The position numbers and the translations under genes are program-made. 64,000 nucleotides of DNA from Acidobacteriota bacterium. Its GTDB lineage: Bacteria; Acidobacteriota; Terriglobia; UBA7540. Positions 1 through 9,028 of the stretch are shown here, piece by piece. The stretch spans positions 1-64,000 of the forward strand of contig JAJYLL010000010.1 of the NCBI GenBank assembly GCA_021787735.1, written 5' to 3'. The first letter of the stretch is position 1. Each line of letters opens with the position of its first letter. The notes beneath the pieces were generated by a model. The model had not been told where the DNA came from and did no database searches. It saw nothing but the letters and a program-made list of their open reading frames with translations.

Positions 1-575
1 AGCCCCATCACTAGATCGTGAATCAGCACCTTCACCGCGCCCGCGCCGATGCCGAGCAGGCCGGCCAGGATTCCAGCTCCAAACATCAATGGCGCGCCCA
101 GATACGCGCGTCGGGCCTTGTACTCGACGGTCTTCCCTGTGATGAAATCCGGGTAATTGCCTTCAAGTTCCAGCCAGCGAGTAAACGCGTCCTGCTTTTG
201 CACTTTGTGCCAGGAGAGATGCTTGCCCAGTAGCAACACGATCCATGATGACAGCAGCACCACCCCGAAAATAATGTAAAGGGGGCGCGACGACGATGCC
301 AGAGTGATGCGCGCTCCGGCTATCGCGCCGATGATGGTGAACATTTCAAGAAACATTCCCACCTTGAGATTGGTAAGGTGGTCACGGACGTACGCCGAGG
401 CCGACCCGCTGGAGGTGGCAATCACAGAAAGGATGCTGATGGCGATGGCGTGCTTAATGTCCATACCAAGCATGGTGAGCGCGGGAATGAGAATGACCCC
501 GCCCCCCATGCCACTCATTGCGCCAATGAAACCTGCAATAACGGAAAGTGGAAATAACAGTTCAAATGAGACCAT
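1..575 (-). CDS. TauE/SafE-family sulfite/anion exporter, C-terminus cut by window edge
   Basis: Reading the minus strand from the ATG at 575 gives at least 191 codons without a stop before the window ends. The product is a polytopic membrane protein: an N-terminal hydrophobic helix is followed by a Gly-rich loop (GAMSGMGGGV), then alternating hydrophobic helices. After a polar loop comes a second Gly-rich helix (GILAGLLGIGAG). These paired glycine-rich repeats are typical of TauE/SafE (DUF81) permeases, which export sulfite, sulfoacetate or similar anions. The substrate cannot be told from sequence. No strong Shine-Dalgarno precedes the ATG. The upstream side is a gene-free stretch, so this gene probably has its own promoter. 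Confidence 0.8.
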   Translation of the reverse strand, partial: MVSFELLFPLSVIAGFIGAMSGMGGGVILIPALTMLGMDIKHAIAISILSVIATSSGSASAYVRDHLTNLKVGMFLEMFTIIGAIAGARITLASSSRPLYIIFGVVLLSSWIVLLLGKHLSWHKVQKQDAFTRWLELEGNYPDFITGKTVEYKARRAYLGAPLMFGAGILAGLLGIGAGAVKVLIHDLVMG

Positions 576-1260
576 TGATTTTTGAGGCGGCTGACTGGTT
601 CGCGTTCGCGTGTCACATATATGCGCCGCTCCGCGACCCTCCGGGCCGCTCCTTAATTGAATTCTGTATCAAATCAGGGATCAGAACAAAGGCACTAAAG
701 ACAGCCCAAAACGGACGAGAACATAACCTTTCTGCAACTCTTATCCCGCAATATCAACCAGAGACCCCCGGCACATTCAGACAATATTTAATTCGGGCAG
801 TCCTACAAACTAATCTGATGTCTCGAACCGCCGCAGCGTTACTGGCAATTTCTAATTATATCCGGAGTTCGGGGAATCAGGCGAATTCCTGTGCGACTAA
901 TACATTCGGCAGGGCTATTTGTCGGGCTGAAACACGGCGCAACTACGTCAACCGTATTGTTTCAAATTGGCCCGTTCTCTTACCAGTTTTCATTTGACAG
1001 CCAAAGCATGCTTTGATAGCGTCCATCACTGTCTCGATCAGTGAATAATGAAGATTGGCCGCGGGCCGGAGGGTCCGCGCGACACACTTCTTGCCGGCGG
1101 TTCCGGACCATGGGCCTGCCCAATTCGAATTCGATAAGAACGCTTCGCAATCGCAGATGGACTCCTCGCCACAAGGCAGGCAACTGCGGCGCAGTTTTTG
1201 TCCCGCGGGCGTCGATAATGGCAAGGCATCGGAAATGAATCAGGATTAAAGGAGCCTCTG
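576..1260. other. gene-free stretch between divergent genes
   Basis: No open frame here looks like a protein; the frames present are low-complexity shadows. A TTGACA hexamer lies at 994-999 without a convincing -10 at 17 bp. An inverted repeat TCACTG-N7-CAGTGA lies at 1026-1044 and could be an operator for the downstream exported enzyme. Otherwise I see nothing. Confidence 0.4.
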
Positions 1261-2592
1261 ATGGACAGACGAGAATACTTTAAGGTTGGAGTGGCAGGGG
1301 CCGTGGGCGCGGCGTTTTCGGCGCAGCCGCTGGCGGCCAAAGAGCAGGAAGCGCGCGCAACCCGCGGCTTGCCGAATCCTATCATCAAAGATATCCAGGT
1401 GATCGCCACGCAGCCGACCGGTGTGCGCCTGGTGGTTGTGAAGATCATTACCGACCAGGACGGCCTCTACGGTTACGGCTGCGCCACCTTTACGCAGCGC
1501 GCGGATCTGGTGGTGCCCGCGGTGGAAAAATATCTGGAGCCGCTGCTGCTCGGCAAACCCTGCGACCGCATTGAGGACACCTGGCAAGCCTGCTACAACA
1601 GCTCCTACTGGCGCAACGGCCCGGTGCTGAACAACGCCATCAGCGGCGTTGACCAGGCGCTGTGGGACATCAAGGGCCGGCAGGCCAACATGCCCGTCTA
1701 TCAGTTGCTGGGCGGCAAGGCGCGTGAAGCGGCGTTGGTCTATGGCACCACCGGCGGCTCAGAACCATCGCAGGCAGTCGATCGCGTGCGCGGGTTGATG
1801 GCCAACGGCTTCAAGGTGATCAAGGTGATGGTGGGCGTACCCGGCATGTCGTCGTACGGCCCGGCAAGCGGCCCGCCCATGCGCGGGCTGCACTCGGGAC
1901 CGGTGTGGGAGCCGGGGCCATACATGCGCCTGACCCGGCAGGTGCTGGAAGAGTGCCGCAAGCAATTGGGCGAAGAAATTGAGCTGATCCACGACGTGCA
2001 CGAGCGCGTGAGCCCGCACCAGGCCGTGCAGTTCGCCAAGGAACTGGAACCCATCCGTCTGTTCTATCTGGAAGACGCGCTCTCGCCCGAACAGATTGAC
2101 TATTTCCGGCAAATCCGGCAGCAGTGCACGACCTCGCTGGCCATGGGCGAACTGTTCAACAGCCCGCACGAATGGAAACCGCTGATTGAGGGCCGCCTGA
2201 TCGATTACATCCGCGTGCACATCTCGCAGGCAGGAGGGCTGACCCCGGCAAGGAAGATCGCCATCCTAGGAGAAATGTACGGAGTGAAAACCGCCTGGCA
2301 CGGACCGGGAGACGTTTCACCCGTGGGCCACACGGCACAACTGCACCTGGACCTTGCCAGCACCAACTTCGGCATCCAGGAGGGCGGCATCATCACCGGC
2401 CTGGAAGCCGAAATCTTCAAGGGCTGCGCGACGTTCAAGGACGGCTATCTCTACGCCAGCGACGCGCCGGGCTGGGGCATCGAAGTGGATGAGGCGCTCG
2501 CCGCCAAACATCCCTTCCGGGACGGGCCGGACCATCTGAACGGCGGCTGGGGCATCGTGCGGCGGTACGACGGAACGGTGATTAAGCAGTAA
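1261..2592 (+). CDS. Tat-exported enolase-superfamily dehydratase (mannonate dehydratase/RspA-like)
   Basis: A 443-residue mandelate racemase/muconate lactonising-type enzyme. The N-terminus has a twin-arginine signal (RREYFK at residues 3-8, then a hydrophobic Ala/Gly run), so it probably acts outside the cytoplasm. The motif HDVHER (244-249) supplies D245 as first metal ligand and H247 as likely catalytic residue; E271 (LEDAL) and E297 (MGELF) fit the second and third ligands. The stretch WHGPGDVSPVGH (346-357) is typical of the mannonate dehydratase/RspA group, which dehydrates acid sugars such as D-mannonate; substrate is uncertain. An AAAGGAG ribosome site ends 6 nt before the ATG. A Tat signal on this family is unusual outside soil polysaccharide degraders. 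Confidence 0.8.
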   Translation: MDRREYFKVGVAGAVGAAFSAQPLAAKEQEARATRGLPNPIIKDIQVIATQPTGVRLVVVKIITDQDGLYGYGCATFTQRADLVVPAVEKYLEPLLLGKPCDRIEDTWQACYNSSYWRNGPVLNNAISGVDQALWDIKGRQANMPVYQLLGGKAREAALVYGTTGGSEPSQAVDRVRGLMANGFKVIKVMVGVPGMSSYGPASGPPMRGLHSGPVWEPGPYMRLTRQVLEECRKQLGEEIELIHDVHERVSPHQAVQFAKELEPIRLFYLEDALSPEQIDYFRQIRQQCTTSLAMGELFNSPHEWKPLIEGRLIDYIRVHISQAGGLTPARKIAILGEMYGVKTAWHGPGDVSPVGHTAQLHLDLASTNFGIQEGGIITGLEAEIFKGCATFKDGYLYASDAPGWGIEVDEALAAKHPFRDGPDHLNGGWGIVRRYDGTVIKQ

Positions 2593-2841
2593 GGCTAGTG
2601 GAAAAACGTGGCTGGCGAAGGGTCTGGTTTCCGGGCTCTGCGCAGTTGACTGAAAGAACGTTTGCAGGGAAGATGTTGAGGCCTCCCGCTTCGCGAGATC
2701 GCGCACAATACAAAGCAAGCGCCTACGCCATTCCACGTGTATTACTTTGGGCTCAATACGGCTGCCGCAGAGTAGTGCACTGACGCGCACAACTCTTCGC
2801 CACCCGGCTTCGCTCAGAATTTCAATGCGCAGAGGCGCAGA

Positions 2842-5616
2842 TCACGCGGCGGGAACGTGGTTCTTCAAATTGTAAACAGCGCGCACGGTTGAATCGTCGG
2901 TGGTTTCGAGCGTGAAGCCAACTTTTTCTACCATACGCCGCATTTCGGGATTCTCGCGCAGGATTTCCGCCGCCACAAAACCCAACTTCTCGTCGTGGGC
3001 GACCTGAAGCAGCCGGTTCAGCAACTCAGTGCCCAGGCCCTTGCGTTGGAACTCGTCACTGATGACAATGGCAACTTCAGCGCCGCTGGTTTCATGCAGC
3101 TTGCTGAGACGTCCCACTCCGAGGATCTGCTTTTGGCCGCTTGCGGGATCAGTATATTCGGCAACCAGCGCCATCTCGCGGTCGTAATCAATAAAGCAGA
3201 TGCGCGTCAGGCGGTCGTGCTCAATACGCCGGCTGAGCGAAAGAATGTGGAAATAGCGCATGTAGACGCTGCGCTCGGAGAGCGTGTGGTGGAAGTCCAC
3301 CATCAGCGGCTCGTCTTCAGGACGGATGGGCCGGATGACGACCCCCGTGCCGTCCTTCATCGTCCACTTGTAGCTGTATTGCGACGGATAGGCACGGATG
3401 GCGAGCTTGGGAAGCTGATCTTCACTCACCTCGCTGCCGTGCAGAACCACCCGTGCGTCGAGCGCAATCATACCGTCGCCGGAAATCAGCAGCGGATTGA
3501 TGTCAATCTCGCGGATGCGCCGCTGTTCGATGACCAACTGGCTGAAGCGCACCATCAGACGTTCCAGCGCGGCGAGATCAGCGGCCTTCTGGCCGCGCAC
3601 GCCTTTCAGCGCCGTCCAGACGCGGGTGTGCTCCATCATGCGACGGGCCAATGTGGTGTTAAGCGGCGGCAGCGCCAGCGCGCGGTCCTTATAGACCTCG
3701 ACCAGTTGCCCGCCGGATCCAAACAGGAGCACCGGCCCAAACTGCGGATCGAAAGTGCTGCCCAGAATAATTTCGTAGCCGCCAAGCTGAATCATGGGCT
3801 GGACGGTAACGCCGTCGAAATGGCCCGGCCCGGCCTTTTCCAGCACGTTGGCTTCGATGGTGTGAAACGCTTGCCGGACGGCAGCCTCGTCACACAGCCG
3901 CAACTGGACGCCGCCCACGTCGGTCTTGTGCGTGATGGTTTCAGAAAGCAGCTTCAGCACGACGGGATAGCCCGCCTTTTTTGCCAGCTCGACGGCTTCG
4001 TCCTCTGACGCTGCCGCAAAGGTCGGGACTGTCGGGATGCCATAGGCGGCAAGCAGCCGCTTGGATTCATACTCATCAAGAAATGTTCTGCCGGACTCCT
4101 GAACGTGACGGATGATTTCCTGTGCCTCGTCGCGCCGGATTCCGCTTTCCTCGCTGCCTGAAACCAGCATCGGCGTTTCATAAAGACCGCGCAGGTTGTA
4201 ACTGTATTGCCACATGTATTGAAATGTACGGACTGCGGCATCAGGGTAAGGGAAAGTCGGGATATTGGCTCTGTTCAGAATTTCCTGCCCGGCCAGGACT
4301 TCCGCGCCACCCATCCAGCTTGCAAGGATCGGTTTGCCCTTTAGCTTTGAAAAGCGTTTCAGTTTCTCAGCTGTGTCAGAGGGATCCGTCATGGCCTGCG
4401 GTGCCAGGATCACCAGCAAGCCGTCGGCGTTGGGATCCTGAGCCACAATTTCAACCGCCTTTGCGTAGCGGTCGGACCCCGCGTCTCCCAGGATGTCGAC
4501 GGGGTTATTGTGACTCCAGTGCGGCGGCAGAATTCCGTTCAGCGATTCAATCGTTTCGTCCGAAAGCACGGCAAGCTCGCCGCCATGAATGGAAAGGGCG
4601 TCCGTCGCCAACACTCCCGGGCCGCCCGCGTTGGTCAGGATGGCAAGCCGCGGGCCCTTCGGGCGCGGCTGCTTGGCCAGAACCTCCGCCATAGAGAAAA
4701 GGTCGGCAATGCTACCGACGCGCAGGATGCCGGAACGGCGGAACGCGGCTTCCAGAACTTCGTCGCTGCCTGCCAGCGCCCCGGTGTGCGATGCAGCTGC
4801 GCGTGCCGCAGCTTCCGTGCGGCCGGCCTTGATCACGATGATGGGTTTTGAAAGCGCCACTTCTCGCGCGGCGGAGAGAAATGCCCGCGGGTCACCCACC
4901 GACTCCATATAGAGAATAATGCTGTGCGTGTTAGGATCGTCGCCGAGGTGATCGATCAAGTCACCCCAGTCCACATCCAGCATGGAGCCAACGGAAACAA
5001 ACGCGCTGAAGCCCACATGCTCATGCAAACTCCAGTCAAGAATAGCGGTGCACAGCGCGCCGCTCTGGCTGATGAACGCCACGTTGCCCGGCTGAGCGCA
5101 AGTGCGGGCGAAGGTCGCATTCAGGCCCGAAAGAGGGCTCATTACACCCAGACAGTTGGGGCCCACCAGGCGCGTCCTGCCGCGGCGAAGCTGGGCCATG
5201 ATCTCCTTTTCCATCTGGACGCCGGCCTCTCCACATTCCTTGAAGCCAGCCGAAATCACCACTACACCTTTGACTCCGGCGTCAACGCATTCGCCCACGA
5301 TGCCGGGCACCGTGTGCGCCGGCGTGATAATCACCGCGAGGTCCACCTTTTCGGGAATATCCCCAATGGCGGGGTAGGCCTTGATGCCCAGAACCTGGCT
5401 ACGCTTGGGGTTCACGGGATAAACGGTGCCGCCAAACGGGCTGCTGATCAGGTTCCAAAGTAGCGTCCGCCCTACACTGCCCGCGGCTTCCGTCGCGCCT
5501 ATGACCGCGACGCTTTCCGGCGTGAAAAAAACGTCCAGGGGATGGTACGTCTGACGGTAGATGTCGTGCGCACCTTCAATGGCTTGCTTCGCTGATGGTT
5601 TTGATATGTTGGCCAT
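2842..5616 (-). CDS. ADP-forming acyl-CoA synthetase (alpha-beta fusion) with C-terminal GNAT acetyltransferase
   Basis: A protein of about 924 residues. Numbering below is from the upstream in-frame ATG at 5637. Order of domains: CoA-binding Rossmann domain (about 35-130), succinyl-CoA-ligase-like domains (about 155-450) with the phospho-histidine motif SHTGALAG (H284), ATP-grasp domain (about 490-715), and a GNAT domain (about 760-925) with the acetyl-CoA motif RKGLG. This is the architecture of Pat/PatZ-type lysine acetyltransferases. Because the phospho-His is kept, the synthetase half may be active, giving acetate plus ATP from acetyl-CoA. I chose the ATG at 5616 because AGAAAGG lies just upstream of it, whereas 5637 has no ribosome site. 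Neighbouring uspA and acetate kinase genes fit acetyl-CoA overflow or protein acetylation under energy stress. Confidence 0.88.
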   Translation of the reverse strand: MANISKPSAKQAIEGAHDIYRQTYHPLDVFFTPESVAVIGATEAAGSVGRTLLWNLISSPFGGTVYPVNPKRSQVLGIKAYPAIGDIPEKVDLAVIITPAHTVPGIVGECVDAGVKGVVVISAGFKECGEAGVQMEKEIMAQLRRGRTRLVGPNCLGVMSPLSGLNATFARTCAQPGNVAFISQSGALCTAILDWSLHEHVGFSAFVSVGSMLDVDWGDLIDHLGDDPNTHSIILYMESVGDPRAFLSAAREVALSKPIIVIKAGRTEAAARAAASHTGALAGSDEVLEAAFRRSGILRVGSIADLFSMAEVLAKQPRPKGPRLAILTNAGGPGVLATDALSIHGGELAVLSDETIESLNGILPPHWSHNNPVDILGDAGSDRYAKAVEIVAQDPNADGLLVILAPQAMTDPSDTAEKLKRFSKLKGKPILASWMGGAEVLAGQEILNRANIPTFPYPDAAVRTFQYMWQYSYNLRGLYETPMLVSGSEESGIRRDEAQEIIRHVQESGRTFLDEYESKRLLAAYGIPTVPTFAAASEDEAVELAKKAGYPVVLKLLSETITHKTDVGGVQLRLCDEAAVRQAFHTIEANVLEKAGPGHFDGVTVQPMIQLGGYEIILGSTFDPQFGPVLLFGSGGQLVEVYKDRALALPPLNTTLARRMMEHTRVWTALKGVRGQKAADLAALERLMVRFSQLVIEQRRIREIDINPLLISGDGMIALDARVVLHGSEVSEDQLPKLAIRAYPSQYSYKWTMKDGTGVVIRPIRPEDEPLMVDFHHTLSERSVYMRYFHILSLSRRIEHDRLTRICFIDYDREMALVAEYTDPASGQKQILGVGRLSKLHETSGAEVAIVISDEFQRKGLGTELLNRLLQVAHDEKLGFVAAEILRENPEMRRMVEKVGFTLETTDDSTVRAVYNLKNHVPAA

Positions 5617-5833
5617 GATGACCTTTCTATTTTGCATGCTATCGATAAATCAGTTCAAGTGGTTATGCCTTACTGTCGTCTCCCTATCACGACTCGGAGG
5701 CCGCGTTGCGCTGCCACTCCCGCCGCTGCAAACCCCGCCTGCGGCACAGCCTACCCTTCGTGCTCACGAACTCCCTGGCCCCGCGTCATGACCGCGCTCA
5801 CACAGAAGATTTCTTCTCAGAGGAAGTCACTTC

Positions 5834-6715
5834 TCAGATGTGCACAGCCAGGACGGGGCTGCTTCCCAGTTGAATAACACGGTGCGCAGTGGAACCAAAC
5901 AACACCAAGTCCACCGCGTTGCGGCCGCGCACACCCATCACCACAAGGTCCGTTTCATTCTCAAGTTCAACTTGCAGGACCTGCTGGTAAGGCTTTCCGA
6001 TGCGCACGACTGTGAGCACCTTGCACCAGTCGCTCGCTTCCGAAGGCGCCAGTTCCTCAAGCCTTCGGGTGGACTTGGCGATGGCGTCCTGAAGGCCGTC
6101 AACGGGCGGATCTTCGAGAACGTGGAGCAACGTGAGTTCTGCGTTGTACTCCATAGCCAGCGATAGCGCATAGGTGAGGGCGCGGTCTGAATACTCCGAA
6201 AAGTCCGTGCAGTAGAGGATCTTCTTCAATCGCACGGGATCATCAGTGTCTGCAGGATTCACGAAGTCGTGAGTTGGCCTGCGGACCACCAGCACGGGGC
6301 AACGAGCCTTCCTCAGCACCTTTTCCGTGACCGACCCCATCGCAAAGTGGTCAAACCCATGCCGTCCGTGGGTACCCATCACAATCAGATCGGCACCCTC
6401 ACTTTCCGCAAGACCCAGAATGCATTCCGGGGCCGTTCCCTTGTGCACAAACCGCTTGATCTCAAAGCCCCCTTCAGCAAACCTCGCCGTCAGCTCAGAC
6501 AACTTCTGCTCGGCGCTCGTTTCGAGTTGCCAGAAGACTTCGTTGATGGCTTCAGGAAAAGCGTAGTAGGGATACGTAGATGTCAACGGCTGAACAACGT
6601 GCTGGAGGAGCAGTGCAGCGCCGTAATGCTGCGCCAGCGATCGGGCATAATCAAACGCCTTGGCAGAGTACTCAGAAAAATCCACCGGGCAGAGGATTTT
6701 TTCAATTCGGAGCAT
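5834..6715 (-). CDS. tandem universal stress protein, two UspA domains
   Basis: 293 residues with two UspA domains of about 145 each. Both keep the ATP-binding signature G-x2-G-x9-G-S: residues 114-128 (GTHGRHG then MGS) and 261-275 (GVRGRN then FGS). Each domain opens with a conserved VDFSEYS or TDFSEYS strand. It is likely a cytoplasmic ATP-binding stress protein. It lies downstream of, and in the same direction as, nothing obvious: the acyl-CoA synthetase gene follows after 217 bp. A second uspA gene is divergent on the other side. No FNR/CRP-type promoter with the right geometry points leftward to it. Confidence 0.9.
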   Translation of the reverse strand: MLRIEKILCPVDFSEYSAKAFDYARSLAQHYGAALLLQHVVQPLTSTYPYYAFPEAINEVFWQLETSAEQKLSELTARFAEGGFEIKRFVHKGTAPECILGLAESEGADLIVMGTHGRHGFDHFAMGSVTEKVLRKARCPVLVVRRPTHDFVNPADTDDPVRLKKILYCTDFSEYSDRALTYALSLAMEYNAELTLLHVLEDPPVDGLQDAIAKSTRRLEELAPSEASDWCKVLTVVRIGKPYQQVLQVELENETDLVVMGVRGRNAVDLVLFGSTAHRVIQLGSSPVLAVHI

Positions 6716-6738
6716 CTCCGCCCCCTCGCATAAAAATC

Positions 6739-6832
6739 GCTGGGAGGAGCGAGTCCCCGTCTTGCTGGGGCTGGCTGGCTTGCCTCTCCTGCCCAGAAGC
6801 TAACCCGCGCTCCTCGCGGCTTTCCTCCCAGC
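6739..6832. repeat. inverted repeat, 10-bp perfect arms
   Basis: GCTGGGAGGA at 6739-6748 is the exact reverse complement of TCCTCCCAGC at 6823-6832. Inner blocks GGAGCG and CGCTCC can also pair. The arms enclose about 74 bp and are flanked by A-rich sequence. It may be a structured leader of the leftward uspA gene or the remnant of a small palindromic element. Confidence 0.45.
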
Positions 6833-6887
6833 AAAATCAATGTACCAAGCGAAGAATCTCGTCACCGTGACCACCATTACCAGCGGC

Positions 6888-6937
6888 TGTGATCGTGCTC
6901 ACAGATCAGGGTGGATTGGGGTCAGACAATTAAAAAG
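6888..6937 (+). promoter_or_regulatory. CRP/FNR-type class II promoter for the 7063 uspA gene
   Basis: Perfect palindrome TGTGATCGTGCTCACA at 6888-6903 (centre 6895.5). The hexamer GACAAT (6925-6930) starts 29.5 bp after the centre, which places the site at -41.5 for a start near 6937. There is no -35 match, as expected for activator-dependent class II promoters. Confidence 0.7.
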
Positions 6938-7062
6938 GAGGAGCAGGCCCGCTGGGAGAATTTCCAGCCCGGGCATGGCCCTCCTGAAAAGCATCGCCGC
7001 TTGCAGGCTTTCTGGCGCTCACAACAACATTCCGTCGCCTGAAGCGGAGAAAGGAGCGAGCC

Positions 7063-7566
7063 ATGGAAAAACCGAAAGTCATGGTAGCGTTGCGAGACGC
7101 CGAAACGGCGGGAAGCCTCACCAAGCTCGCCTGCCAGATGGCCAGCCTGGCGGGAACCAACGTTATTGCTCTGCATGTGATTGAGGTCCCCCCGGGTCTG
7201 CCCATCGATGTGGAGGACCCGATTTTTGAACGGCCTGGCCAGCAGGTGCTTTCGTTGGCCCGTCAGATTGCCTCCAACAATTTTTCGATGCACATCACAA
7301 CCAAACTGCTGAGGGCACGCAACGCCGACGAAGCGATCGTGGGCGAAGCTGAGGAAGAAGGGGTTGATCTCCTGGTCATCGGATATCACCACGATCATGG
7401 CCTCGCGGAAACGCTGCTGGGGTCAACCGTGCAGCACGTAACTCACCACGCGCCATGCCGCGTTCTGGTACAGGTCCCGGCGCCGGTATCGAAGGCGAAA
7501 CCTCAAGTGGAAGGCAAAGAAAAAGCTGAAGCGGGCGTCGAAGGAAAGAAGCGGGAAGCAGCTTAG
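7063..7566 (+). CDS. single-domain universal stress protein with charged tail
   Basis: 167 residues. Residues 1-140 form one UspA domain: a first strand (KVMVALRD), a late strand (DLLVIGYHHDHG) and a degenerate nucleotide loop GYHHDHG...GST at the place of G-x2-G-x9-GS. The first glycine is kept but the second is displaced, so ATP binding is uncertain. The last 30 residues are a Lys/Glu-rich tail, probably disordered. An AAAGGAG ribosome site precedes the ATG. The 126-nt leader (from a predicted start near 6937) holds a strong hairpin built on GCTGG/CCAGC and AGGAGG/CCTCCT. The upstream activator palindrome suggests induction together with the electron-transfer genes. Confidence 0.85.
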   Translation: MEKPKVMVALRDAETAGSLTKLACQMASLAGTNVIALHVIEVPPGLPIDVEDPIFERPGQQVLSLARQIASNNFSMHITTKLLRARNADEAIVGEAEEEGVDLLVIGYHHDHGLAETLLGSTVQHVTHHAPCRVLVQVPAPVSKAKPQVEGKEKAEAGVEGKKREAA

Positions 7567-7671
7567 GGAAAGGGCGCAAAGCAACCGCTTCTGCAGGACA
7601 GAACGCAAAAAGTGAGATGGTGTGGGGGTACACATTGCAGATAATCCGAATGCGACAGAGGAGGGGTGTCA

Positions 7672-7944
7672 ATGCGTGTATCAGTAAAAGGCACCGCCTT
7701 GGCCACCGGGATCTTGTGGGCGGGATGTATTCTTTTCGCGGGACTCGTTAATCTTGCAGCGCCTTCTTACGGCGCGGCTTTTCTCCAAATGACAAGCTCG
7801 ATCTTTCCCGGCTTTCAAAACTCGCACCACTTCCTGGATGTGCTGGTTGGAACAGGATACGGACTGGTGGACGGCGGAATCGGAGGAGCAATCCTTGGCC
7901 TGCTGTACAACTGTTTTGCGGGCAGCGCCAAGCAGGCATCATGA
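7672..7944 (+). CDS. small two-helix membrane protein, holin-like
   Basis: 90 residues from the ATG at 7672, chosen because GAGGAGGGG ends 5 nt upstream; a GTG two codons earlier overlaps that site. One hydrophobic helix lies near the N-terminus and a second near residues 55-85 (GTGYGLVDGGIGGAILG...LYNCF). Similar small acidobacterial proteins are often labelled bacteriophage holin, but there are no phage genes nearby and I do not infer lysis. It sits between a stress gene and another small membrane protein; function unknown. Confidence 0.65.
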   Translation: MRVSVKGTALATGILWAGCILFAGLVNLAAPSYGAAFLQMTSSIFPGFQNSHHFLDVLVGTGYGLVDGGIGGAILGLLYNCFAGSAKQAS

Positions 7945-8097
7945 CTTGCGCTTCCGCGTCTGAGATCCGGGATCGGCGTTCCGCTCAAGCCCCCCGAATG
8001 GCGGAGGGCGCAGACGAGCGTGGAGGCTTTCCAGTGTGAATTGAGCTTGCGGTAAAGCCTCCGCACGAGTGGGAATTCCGGATGGACGGTTGACCTT

Positions 8098-8376
8098 TTG
8101 ACAAGAACATTCAAGCGTTGGCTGGCCATCCTTGCCGGGTGGGTCTTTATCGCCCTCGGCGTGGCAGGACTATTCCTGCCGCTCTTGCAGGGCGTGCTGT
8201 TTCTTCTGATCGGAATCACAATCCTTTCGACGGAATACGACTGGGCGCGCAAACTCCTCGGGAAGTTACGCACGCAATTCCCTTCCCCCAGTAGCCGGCT
8301 TGATGCCGCCAAAGCGCGGGCGCACGAGCTTTTGAAGCGCATTTTCTGTGCCAGGCCCGACCGCAGCCAAGATTGA
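8098..8376 (+). CDS. PGPGW-family small transmembrane protein
   Basis: About 92 residues, apparently starting at TTG (8098). Two membrane segments are separated by LPLLQG, followed by an LSTEYDWARKLL motif. This matches the PGPGW family layout (hydrophobic helix, LPxPG turn, helix, E-x2-WA), although the turn reads LLQG here rather than PGPG. Function of the family is unknown. The start codon is uncertain because the only purine-rich stretch (GGATGGA) is more than 10 nt away. Confidence 0.6.
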   Translation: MTRTFKRWLAILAGWVFIALGVAGLFLPLLQGVLFLLIGITILSTEYDWARKLLGKLRTQFPSPSSRLDAAKARAHELLKRIFCARPDRSQD

Positions 8377-8454
8377 CACTGTGGCGTTTTCCTCTGCAAT
8401 TCTTCCCCCCCTCTCCTCTGCCGGCGCACTAGACACCTTGCCATCACAGGTCCT

Positions 8455-8504
8455 TGTGATGCGGGTCACGGAAGCACCCATCGTCGTAGGTGATGATGCA
8501 CTTG
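8455..8504 (+). promoter_or_regulatory. CRP/FNR-type class II promoter upstream of structured RNA 1
   Basis: Near-palindrome TGTGATGCGGGTCACG at 8455-8470 (centre 8462.5; one mismatch in the outermost base). GATGAT at 8492-8497 starts 29.5 bp downstream, so the predicted start is 8504, four bases before the first helix of the RNA at 8508. Confidence 0.6.
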
Positions 8505-8507
8505 CAA

Positions 8508-8661
8508 GGAGGGTAGGCGCAGGCAAAAACGAACCACCCAACAAGCGGAGCACTGCGGCGGCAGAAATGGAGCTCCGCAAGGCCAGCGACTTAACGCGGT
8601 CGTTAGGCCTCCTACCCTCCTAAAAGAACGGCAGGCCCGGGAATCCGTCGGGCCTTATTTT
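8508..8661 (+). ncRNA. structured small RNA 1: three-way junction plus terminator
   Basis: Perfect 10-bp closing helix GGAGGGTAGG (8508-8517) with CCTACCCTCC (8611-8620). Inside are P2, GCGGAGC (8545-8551) with GCTCCGC (8572-8578), which holds a nested CTGC-GGCG-GCAG hairpin (8553-8564), and P3, AGGCC (8580-8584) with GGCCT (8606-8610), capped by TAACG-CGGT-CGTTA (8592-8605). P3 abuts the closing helix directly. A 27-nt single strand joins P1 to P2. A terminator follows: GGCCCG (8634-8639) with CGGGCC (8649-8654), then TTATTTTT. The nearest downstream gene begins 368 bp later with its own promoter, so this is probably a free RNA. I do not recognise the family. Confidence 0.65.
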
Positions 8662-8768
8662 TCCCAAATAAAGTCCCTGTTCTGATTATTGCCGAGGGTG
8701 TATGTCGGTACCCGGCAAGGCTTGCTCGCGGCGGAAGCCCCCAAGAAGTTTTCAGGGGGTGCCAACAC

Positions 8769-8804
8769 TTGATAGCCGCAAAGGGCGGTGATATGTTAAA
8801 AGGG
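8769..8804 (+). promoter_or_regulatory. sigma-70-type promoter for the sigma-54 activator gene
   Basis: TTGATA (8769-8774), a 17-bp spacer, then TATGTT (8792-8797). It would give a leader of about 225 nt before the GTG at 9029. Confidence 0.5.
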
Positions 8805-9028
8805 GTAGAATGGCCGTAGAACTCCCCGCAACAGACTGAATCGAATGGCGCTAAGTATGAAGTCCAACCGCTCCCAGGCACAGCAAACAAGAGGAGATGC
8901 GGGGCAAACCCTGTTGGCCAGTTCAAAACAGCCCAGTTCCGTCTTCGCTTCCCGTTGCCCGGCGGGACGACCCGCATGTTCGGTTTGTCACACGCCTTCG
9001 GCGGGCGGCGTATTAAGGGACGACTGAC

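Noticed and set aside
994-1022. TTGACA as a -35 for the exported dehydratase gene
   Set aside because: The hexamer 17 bp downstream (TAGCGT) matches the -10 at only three bases.
5787-5802. CATGACCGCGCTCACA as a further activator site before the acyl-CoA synthetase gene
   Set aside because: One half site is poor and the hexamer at the 29.5-bp distance (GAGCAC) is not a -10.
7672-7944. Holin of a prophage
   Set aside because: No phage genes are near; only the small two-helix layout resembles a holin.
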